Source: Nitrososphaerota archaeon (GTDB lineage: Archaea > Thermoproteota > Nitrososphaeria > Nitrososphaerales > UBA183). Taken from it: a DNA stretch of 11,656 bases. The notes below the pieces were generated by a model that made no database searches, was not told the DNA's origin, and was given only the letters and a program-made list of their open reading frames with translations. Positions 7,530 to 11,656 of the stretch are shown piece by piece; position 1 is the stretch's first letter, and the number at the start of each line of letters is the position of its first letter. The position numbers were made by a program, and so were the translations under genes. Location of the stretch: assembly GCA_029784795.1 (NCBI GenBank), contig JAFMAW010000018.1, forward strand, positions 1 to 11,656, written 5' to 3'.

Positions 7530-9398
7530 TTAGACTGATTTTCCGGTGATCCGCAGGATGGAACTCACCGAACTGATGCCGATGGCGGGATGCGCTCCTA
7601 CCGCCCCCGAGGCGCCTCCGGTCGGATATGCGTCGGTCGGCGAGACTGTATAGGTGTGCGTGTGTGAGATGGTCGGGTAGCGCATATTGAGCTTGAACGT
7701 GCCTCCCGAGTAACCATAGACGCCTGCCATATAGCCGCCGCCATTGGCAGCGCCAATGGCGACGTGCTGAATGACCTTGAAGCCGGGGTTACCCGTCAGA
7801 TCGGTGAGCGATCCGCCATCGAGCTTGAGTTTGCCCCGCGTTGAGAGGTCGATGGTATTGCCGCAGATGCCGCTGCCGAGGTCTACCGTGACCGTACCTG
7901 CCGGGATGAGCTTGTCCACATTGGCGGTGGTACCTGAGACCCAACTTGTCGGGTATTCATTCACGACCGGAGCCGTCCAATCACCGAGAGCGGCCTGTGT
8001 CTCCGCCGTTCCCGTGGTCGTGTACTTGGCGCAGCCGACCTGAGAGCCCTGAGCGTTGGTCGTGCCGTCGCCACCGGCGAGGTAGCCTGCATTCGTGTTC
8101 CCGGCATAGAAGTCGTACCAGTCGCCGAGGTGGTAGAAAAGCTGGTTGGAGTCGCACTGCCAGTCATCCCACTGACCGGTGGTATCGTTCCAGTGCATGA
8201 GCCTTGCCATCTCACTTATCACGACCGTCGAGCCATCATAGCTATACTGACGAATGGCTGAGAATGTGGGCGGTGATGTCAATGGTTCACCGTTATAGCC
8301 GCCGTATTGCTTCCAGCGTGGCGCAATCACGGAGCCGTCGACCATCGGGATGCAGTTCGAGAAGGCTGTGTCCATGCCGTTCTCGGGCGAAGGATTGCCA
8401 TACTCGACCATCGACGGGTGAATCGTCCAGCCGGTAACGGCGAATGAGATGTTCCGGTAGTGGCGCGGCATCTCAGCGGCCGATCCCGTGGCATTCTGGA
8501 CGCCGACATGAAGGTTGACGCGCCCATCCTTCTGGTAAAGTCCGGCAGGCACGGCCTCGTAAGGTGTCGTTCCTAAAGTCAGGCAGTTGGCCGCGCTTAA
8601 ATCAGTCACCGCCAGTGTGTTCAAATTCACTGTGGCTAGTCCGGTGCGAATCTTGATTATCACTGGAGGCCCGGCATCGCGGTTGCCGCCGCCGTATGCG
8701 ATGTTAAGAATGTCTCCGGCGATGAAACCGCAGGACATATAGACGTTATCAGCCTTCCAGCCGCTCTTTGTGATGAGGCCGCCAGAAGCGGGGTCAGTCA
8801 GCCATGTCCACGGTCCTTCGGGATGTCTCCAAGGGGCCGAGAGGAGATAAATATTCCTGCCCTTCGCACCATCGGTATCTGTGGCGCCGGGGGTTCTCGC
8901 GTGGGCCAATGCAAGAATGCGACCACGCTTCGGATCTTCCATTGCCTGATTGAGATAGATGCGGTCGAAGTAATACTCGGTCACCGTAAGCGTACCTGTG
9001 CCTGCCGCCGTGATGTTGATGGGAGTATTGCCGCCAACGTCAGCCGGCTTGATCGCGAGCTGGAACGTCTTCGCTCCGGTGTTCACGTTGATGAAGTAAG
9101 CGATCCCGCCAGGAATCGGGCCGGTCGGCAATGTGACTGTGGAGGTCAGCTTACACGGTCTACCGTTGGTCGGATTGTCGCCAGTGTAGGTAAAGGTATC
9201 GGTGCCGGTGTTGATTCCTGTCGCTTGGTTGACGATAGCCACCTTGCCGGTAGCCGGCAGCGGGATAATGGGACTTGAGGAGACCCGTTCGAAATGACCG
9301 CCATCGACGGCGGGGTTGGGGACGGTCTTGGGAAATTCGGCAAAAACCGAAAGCGTATTCGGCCCCGGTACGTAATCCGTCTGGATGACCTGCACCAT
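7530..9398 (-). CDS. Putative tail fibre / adhesin with beta-propeller-like body
   Basis: This 622-residue protein begins with a short segment (residues 7-16, TDYVPGPNTL) that echoes a DYVPGSN motif in the gene before it, possibly a shared virion-anchor signal. Residues 62-140 match a small beta-domain common in phage tail fibres (DTFTYTGDN, then KLTSTVTLP, YFINVNTGAKTFQLA and NITAAGTGTLTV). Residues 145-475 have repeated strand pairs with Trp and Gly (NIYLLSAPWRHPEGPWTWL, DGRVNLHVGV, DGSVIAPRWKQYGG) that suggest a sialidase/BNR-like beta-propeller; the enzyme class cannot be read. The C-terminal 120 residues are Gly-rich beta with a HTHTYTV stretch near 579-585, as seen in fibre tips. ATG 9398 directly follows the upstream TAA, with GAGGAG 8 bases away. 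Codon use differs from the backbone genes (AGG 2 of 19 Arg), which points to recent acquisition. Confidence 0.88.
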   Translation of the reverse strand: MVQVIQTDYVPGPNTLSVFAEFPKTVPNPAVDGGHFERVSSSPIIPLPATGKVAIVNQATGINTGTDTFTYTGDNPTNGRPCKLTSTVTLPTGPIPGGIAYFINVNTGAKTFQLAIKPADVGGNTPINITAAGTGTLTVTEYYFDRIYLNQAMEDPKRGRILALAHARTPGATDTDGAKGRNIYLLSAPWRHPEGPWTWLTDPASGGLITKSGWKADNVYMSCGFIAGDILNIAYGGGNRDAGPPVIIKIRTGLATVNLNTLAVTDLSAANCLTLGTTPYEAVPAGLYQKDGRVNLHVGVQNATGSAAEMPRHYRNISFAVTGWTIHPSMVEYGNPSPENGMDTAFSNCIPMVDGSVIAPRWKQYGGYNGEPLTSPPTFSAIRQYSYDGSTVVISEMARLMHWNDTTGQWDDWQCDSNQLFYHLGDWYDFYAGNTNAGYLAGGDGTTNAQGSQVGCAKYTTTGTAETQAALGDWTAPVVNEYPTSWVSGTTANVDKLIPAGTVTVDLGSGICGNTIDLSTRGKLKLDGGSLTDLTGNPGFKVIQHVAIGAANGGGYMAGVYGYSGGTFKLNMRYPTISHTHTYTVSPTDAYPTGGASGAVGAHPAIGISSVSSILRITGKSV

Positions 9399-9959
9399 TT
9401 ATGCGCTCCTCACGTAGAACGTGGCGCGGACCTCGCCGTCGCCCAACCCTGCCCTGATGAACGAAGGGATCAAAGCGGTTGGGTCCACGTTGTCAAGTAC
9501 CAGCCCCTGCCCGCTGGCGATAACCATGTCGTCGGCAGTGGCGGAGCCGGCCGGACGGTAGCAAACGTCGGCGGAAACCACGATGAAAACGCAAGTCACC
9601 AGCCCCGACGCTGGCCAGTGGGCGAATCCGACCGCGGAGCTGGAAACCGCCAGCTTCTCCGCGGGAGTCGCCGCCGGCTGCAATTTACCGATGCCGGCGG
9701 ACGACACGGGCTGCGTCTGCCCGTGCATGGCCGTCGCGATGTCGGACGCGGACGGAGCCCCGGACTCGCCGGCCAAGCCGGACAGGCTCGCCATGGGCGC
9801 GTCGCCCGGGGCGTTGACCCAGCCGAGCGCCGTCGCGTTCGATCCCGGCACGTAGTCGTCGAGCTCGGCCTCGTCGACGTAGAAGACGTCGCCGGACATC
9901 TTGTTCCCCTGCGGGGTCGCCAGGTTGTCGACGTTTGACCTGTACACCCTCAGAGCCAT
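9399..9959 (-). CDS. Small virion-appendage protein, unknown
   Basis: I do not recognise a family for this 186-residue protein. Residues 1-32 form a beta-rich start (ALRVYRSNV, then SGDVFYVDEAEL). A DDYVPGSNAT motif at 34-43 resembles the N-terminus of the downstream fibre. Residues 52-105 are a Ser/Ala/Gly/Pro-rich flexible linker. Residues 106-186 look like a compact beta-sandwich (VTCVFIVVSADVCYRP, SATADDMVIASG, VRATFYVRSA), similar in style to small decoration or fibre-attachment domains of phages. There is no signal peptide or membrane segment. ATG 9959 sits one base after the upstream stop, with AGAGGA 9 bases before it. Arginine is mostly AGG (4 of 6), so unlike the next gene it belongs to the viral backbone. 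An adaptor for the adjacent fibre is a reasonable guess from order and the shared motif. Confidence 0.82.
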   Translation of the reverse strand: MALRVYRSNVDNLATPQGNKMSGDVFYVDEAELDDYVPGSNATALGWVNAPGDAPMASLSGLAGESGAPSASDIATAMHGQTQPVSSAGIGKLQPAATPAEKLAVSSSAVGFAHWPASGLVTCVFIVVSADVCYRPAGSATADDMVIASGQGLVLDNVDPTALIPSFIRAGLGDGEVRATFYVRSA

Positions 9960-9960
9960 C

Positions 9961-10233
9961 TCACCCAGTCCTCTCGTAGGTCTTCCAGAACACGTCGGCG
10001 CGGCAGGGGTAGAACTCCCCCTCCACGCCCCTCACCACGAAGTTGCCGGCCCCCACGTACGCCGCGTTGCCGTCAATCGTCTCGAACTCCACGACCATCT
10101 CGGAGTCGGGGGCGCCGACGTCGCGGAACCGATGCTCGATCGCCAGCCATCCCTCCGGCCATCCCGGAGATTCCGGGTCGCCAGTGAACTCGTACGCCTC
10201 GACCTCGACCGGCCTCTTGCGATACACGCCCAT
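9961..10233 (-). CDS. PGDYG-like small phage protein
   Basis: This 90-residue protein starts with VYRKRPVEVEAYEFTGD and ends with VVRGVEGEFYPCRADVFWKTYE. This layout, a basic 'YRK.PV..EA' opening and a closing 'G..GE.YP...D.F..TYE', is typical of a small protein very widespread in phage genomes and related to the PGDYG domain. The central motif here is GAGNFVV, not the canonical P-G-D-Y form. The fold is probably a small beta-barrel; no biochemical role is established that I know of. The start is secure: ATG 10233 follows AAAAGGAGG at 8-base spacing, the strongest Shine-Dalgarno site in the window. The stop overlaps the start region of the next gene (TGAGATG). Such genes occur in both early and late regions, so context adds little. 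Confidence 0.85.
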   Translation of the reverse strand: MGVYRKRPVEVEAYEFTGDPESPGWPEGWLAIEHRFRDVGAPDSEMVVEFETIDGNAAYVGAGNFVVRGVEGEFYPCRADVFWKTYERTG

Positions 10234-10269
10234 CCGCCCCGCCTCCTTTTCAAACAGCTCCGAGGTCCA

Positions 10270-10482
10270 CTACAGCCCCACAGCCGCCATGTCGTCCGCC
10301 GTCGCCGGACGGCAGATGCTTCCGGACTCGGCGCAGTACTCGCACACGTGGTCCGCGTCCCTCTGCGTCCCGCTGCGCCTGCACACCGCGAAGTCCGGCT
10401 GCTCGCACCTGCCCGACGGGCAGTACGTCGTCCATGATCCGCATGGCCTTCCATTTCCGAAGTCGCCGCACATCTTCTTCAA
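10270..10482 (-). CDS. Tiny cysteine-rich protein, possible metal binding
   Basis: This is a 70-residue frame if it starts at TTG 10482, or 67 residues from ATG 10473. GGAAAGGAAGAGG lies just upstream and could serve either start. The protein holds eight cysteines (residues 5, 14, 21, 26, 34, 47, 50 and 57 in the longer form), including a CEYC pair and a C-x4-C pair. That many cysteines in a small soluble protein suggest zinc or iron-sulfur binding, or a disulfide-rich virion part. The spacing does not match a zinc-finger family I can name. No signal peptide is seen. The overlapping frame at 10250-10471 is Arg-rich and looks like a shadow. A strong hairpin lies 13 bases upstream of the TTG. 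Neighbours are the PLD enzyme and a small phage protein. Function unknown. Confidence 0.72.
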   Translation of the reverse strand: MKKMCGDFGNGRPCGSWTTYCPSGRCEQPDFAVCRRSGTQRDADHVCEYCAESGSICRPATADDMAAVGL

Positions 10483-10495
10483 GCCCTCTTCCTTT

Positions 10496-10519
10496 CCGCG
10501 GGGAACGGCGTCCCCGCGG
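10496..10519 (-). promoter_or_regulatory. Perfect 9-bp GC hairpin upstream of the Cys-rich gene
   Basis: CCGCGGGGA and TCCCCGCGG form a perfect 9-base-pair stem around a six-base loop, in the 60-base gap between the PLD gene and the cysteine-rich gene. On the transcribed strand it ends directly before the Shine-Dalgarno region of the next gene. No uridine run follows, so it is not a classical terminator. It may stabilise the 5' end of a processed mRNA, mark an RNase site, or limit read-through translation. On the plus strand a T-run occurs about 20 bases further on, too far for an intrinsic terminator. Confidence 0.45.
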
Positions 10520-10542
10520 CTCCCCGTCTATCTAGTGAATTT

Positions 10543-11076
10543 TTATCCGCCGCCGTCGCTTGAAACAGGCGGCGGCTGCACCTGCCACTCGGGCTTCGCC
10601 ACGTTGTCGGCCCAGTCGTGGTCGAACTTCGCCATGAACCTCGCGACCTCGCCGGCGTCGTTGGTATGCCTGAGCGCGTTGTCCTGGTCCTGCGCGCCGT
10701 CGCTGAAGTTGTAGCTGCCCCACGCCACGCTCGAGCCGCCGTCCACGGCCCCCAGCGCGCCGTCCACGACCATCGCCTTCATATGGTCGATCCGGCGCCG
10801 CTCGCTCTCGACGACCCTGACCTCGACCCCCTTGGCCTGCGCCAGCACCCTGAGGGCGCGCGCATCGGCTGGCCCGGCGGCCTGGCTGCGATCGTTCATG
10901 ACCCGCACCGCCACGCCCCTGTCCGCCGCCTCCGCGATCCTGCCGACCAGCACCATGTCGGTGAGGCCGTAGATCTCCACGTCCAGCGACCTCGAGGCGG
11001 ACGCCGGAAGCCCGTCGACCACCGACTTGACGTCGTCCTCGGGGGTGAAGTACGTCCTCGCGAAGCTCTCGATCAC
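10543..11076 (-). CDS. Phospholipase D / nuclease-family protein with a single HKD motif
   Basis: This 177-residue protein carries the PLD superfamily catalytic signature H-x-K-x4-D at residues 98-105 (HMKAMVVD), followed by VAWGSYNFSDGAQDQDNA at about 117-134, the usual G-S-x-N and downstream Asn element. The N-terminal half (RSLDVEIYGLTD, then IAEAADRGVAVRVMND) is the standard alpha/beta lead-in. One HKD per chain and the small size fit the Nuc-type subfamily, which acts as a dimer and hydrolyses phosphodiester bonds in DNA or lipids; the substrate here is unknown. No signal peptide is visible. I choose GTG 11076, which overlaps the preceding stop as GTGA and follows GGAGGAAGG at a good distance. 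The longer frame to 11187 lies inside the neck gene and is Arg-rich noise. The Pro/Gly-rich end suggests a flexible tail. It is an unusual enzyme in a neck-gene run. Confidence 0.9.
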   Translation of the reverse strand: MIESFARTYFTPEDDVKSVVDGLPASASRSLDVEIYGLTDMVLVGRIAEAADRGVAVRVMNDRSQAAGPADARALRVLAQAKGVEVRVVESERRRIDHMKAMVVDGALGAVDGGSSVAWGSYNFSDGAQDQDNALRHTNDAGEVARFMAKFDHDWADNVAKPEWQVQPPPVSSDGGG

Positions 11077-11531
11077 TTGCTGCCTTCCTCCACGACGGCG
11101 GCCACGACGTGGACCGCGTTCTTCCTTACCGCCCTCCTGATGCCCCTCTCGACGTAGGGGTTCGGCCTCAGCCCAGGATGGCGCCATCTAATCGGGCTGT
11201 TGCCTACGGAAATTCGGCCATCCGGTCCTCTAGCCGTGATCCGGTGCGTACCCGGCGCGTTGCTCGCGCCGACGTGGACGAACCTTCCCGGCGCGATCGG
11301 GACGGTCTTGCCGAGCAGGTTCCTCATCACGAACGGCCTGATGCCCGTCCACTGGTAGTACATGTACTTCCTGCCGAACGTCACCTTGAGCGCGCTTCCC
11401 GGCAGCGCCTCCACGGTTATGCTCTCCGCGCCGACGCCGGTCCGCTGCGGGGCGGCCTCCCTTATGAACTCCTGAGCCGCGGCCGCGACCTCGCGCACGA
11501 CGTCGTCCGGAAGGGGGACGAACCCCGCCAT
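11073..11531 (-). CDS. HK97-gp10-like neck / tail-completion protein
   Basis: This 152-residue protein fits the HK97-gp10-like family of minor tail or neck proteins that join head and tail. Residues 9-28 form an N-terminal helix followed by the 'P.RTG' segment (APQRTGVGAESITVEA). A strand pair includes LKVTFGRKYMYYQWTG at about 48-63. A loop with RPFVMRNLLGK follows. The C-terminal part has the characteristic RWRHPGLRPNPYVERGI (about 118-134) and a final helix rich in Val and Ala. In relatives the 'W.HPG..P..F/Y' motif precedes the last helix that packs in the ring. ATG 11531 follows GGAGGCGAGGAG. An in-frame stop lies just upstream, which fixes the start. Ten of 17 arginines are AGG. Its TGA overlaps the PLD GTG start, so the two are probably translationally coupled. 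Confidence 0.85.
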   Translation of the reverse strand: MAGFVPLPDDVVREVAAAAQEFIREAAPQRTGVGAESITVEALPGSALKVTFGRKYMYYQWTGIRPFVMRNLLGKTVPIAPGRFVHVGASNAPGTHRITARGPDGRISVGNSPIRWRHPGLRPNPYVERGIRRAVRKNAVHVVAAVVEEGSK

Positions 11532-11656
11532 CTCTCCTCGCCTCCCCCAGGTAGTGCCTCAGCATCCCCGCCGCCTTCCTGCGCGGCAGCAGCGAGAAGA
11601 GGCTGCCCTCCGGCGGATCGTAGTGTCCAGACTCCGCGTCCTTCAGGATCTCCCGG
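11230..11656 (-). CDS. Partial upstream gene entering from the right edge; true end uncertain
   Basis: From the window edge (11656) down to about 11532 one minus-strand frame reads as convincing coding sequence, with GC-rich third positions and a normal composition (REILKDAESGHYDPPEG, then SLFSLLPRRKAAGMLRHYLG). The other two frames are low-complexity or stopped. This frame has no stop until TAG at 11232-11230, which would give a 302-base overlap with the neck gene. The overlapping part is very Arg-rich and looks like a shadow. Either the gene really runs that far, or a base error or a frameshift near 11535-11560 hides a stop close to the neck start. The 5' end is outside the window. The position before a neck gene suggests a head-tail connector, but no motif confirms this. 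Confidence 0.4.
   Translation of the reverse strand, partial: REILKDAESGHYDPPEGSLFSLLPRRKAAGMLRHYLGEARRDGGVRPPSGRRRARGRGRGSGVHKGGRPAADRRRRGEHNRGGAAGKRAQGDVRQEVHVLPVDGHQAVRDEEPARQDRPDRAGKVRPRRREQRAGYAPDHG

Larger units (their letters stand above)
5715..9398 (-). other. Codon-usage island: probable imported host-recognition cassette
   Basis: Arginine in this block is almost always CGN, whereas the flanking virion genes prefer AGG. I counted AGG in 2 of 19 arginines of the fibre gene and in 1 of 19 across tailspike residues 86-544. In contrast it is 10 of 13 in tailspike residues 578-843, 4 of 6 in the 186-residue gene and 10 of 17 in the neck gene. The fibre gene also looks AT-richer than its neighbours. 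The left junction lies between about 5714 and 5814, inside the tailspike. The right junction is near the fibre start at 9398. The first 85 residues of the tailspike have too few arginines to judge. No terminal repeats or integrase were seen, so homologous or illegitimate exchange is more likely than a mobile element. Confidence 0.55.

Noticed and set aside
7510..7530. Two-codon mini-ORF (ATG CCA TAG) behind an AAGGGAGG site after the fibre stop
   Set aside because: Too short to mean anything on its own; the ribosome-binding-like sequence may be chance or a relic of an earlier start.
9294..9938. Plus-strand open frame spanning the fibre start and the 186-residue gene
   Set aside because: Crosses two well-supported minus-strand genes with good ribosome-binding sites and has no protein-like features.
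10250..10471. Alternative 73-codon frame overlapping the Cys-rich gene
   Set aside because: Arg/Gly/Val-rich shadow composition; the other frame has an ordered cysteine pattern and fits the gene spacing.
11077..11187. N-terminal extension of the PLD protein to an upstream ATG
   Set aside because: Lies inside the neck gene, is low-complexity Arg/Gly/Glu sequence, and the GTG at 11076 has a better ribosome-binding site and GTGA overlap.
1..11656. CRISPR arrays, tRNA or rRNA genes, insertion sequences, integrase or attachment sites
   Set aside because: No direct-repeat/spacer pattern, no tRNA-like cloverleaf, no transposase or integrase motifs seen on either strand.

Overview
This window reads as one stretch of a tailed-virus (phage or archaeal virus) structural module, with every credible gene on the minus strand. 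The genes are packed head to tail, mostly with start/stop overlaps or gaps of a few bases, and no gene-free stretch exceeds 90 bases. The clearest landmark is a contractile tail sheath gene (615-2009), so the virion is a myovirus type. The sequence is GC-rich with good Shine-Dalgarno sites. In the backbone genes arginine is written mainly as AGG (10 of 17 codons in the neck gene, 12 of 23 in the sheath gene). That is unusual for a GC-rich bacterium and common in several archaea, so an archaeal host is a real option, but the window cannot settle it.

In transcription order (right to left): a partial frame enters from the right edge; an HK97-gp10-like neck/tail-completion protein (11073-11531); a single-HKD phospholipase D/nuclease-family protein (10543-11076); a tiny cysteine-rich protein (10270-10482) preceded by a strong hairpin; a small PGDYG-like phage protein (9961-10233); a small virion-appendage protein (9399-9959); a beta-propeller-like tail fibre/adhesin (7530-9398); a large pectate-lyase-3 beta-helix tailspike (4914-7445); a probable tail-terminator-like protein (4239-4910); a long acidic multidomain protein with KTSC, SH3-like, winged-helix-like and C-terminal ferritin-like segments (2068-4242); the tail sheath; and a partial acidic protein with a small paired-cysteine motif running off the left edge (1-613).

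The probable neck/terminator proteins and the sheath would form the head-tail joint and contractile tail. Two large adhesin or depolymerase-type genes sit between the neck genes and the sheath, not after the baseplate genes where such genes are often found. Codon usage shows that the fibre gene and about the first two thirds of the tailspike do not match the rest: AGG arginine is 2 of 19 in the fibre and 1 of 19 in tailspike residues 86-544, but 10 of 13 in tailspike residues 578-843. The simplest reading is a swapped-in host-recognition cassette joined to a resident tailspike C-terminus.

The most unusual elements are the multidomain protein with a two-helix ferritin-like tail and a recurrent K-x-A-Q linker motif, the PLD enzyme inside a neck-gene operon, and a 25-codon in-frame relic or extension after the fibre stop codon. 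All functions are inferred from sequence reading alone; no database search was run.
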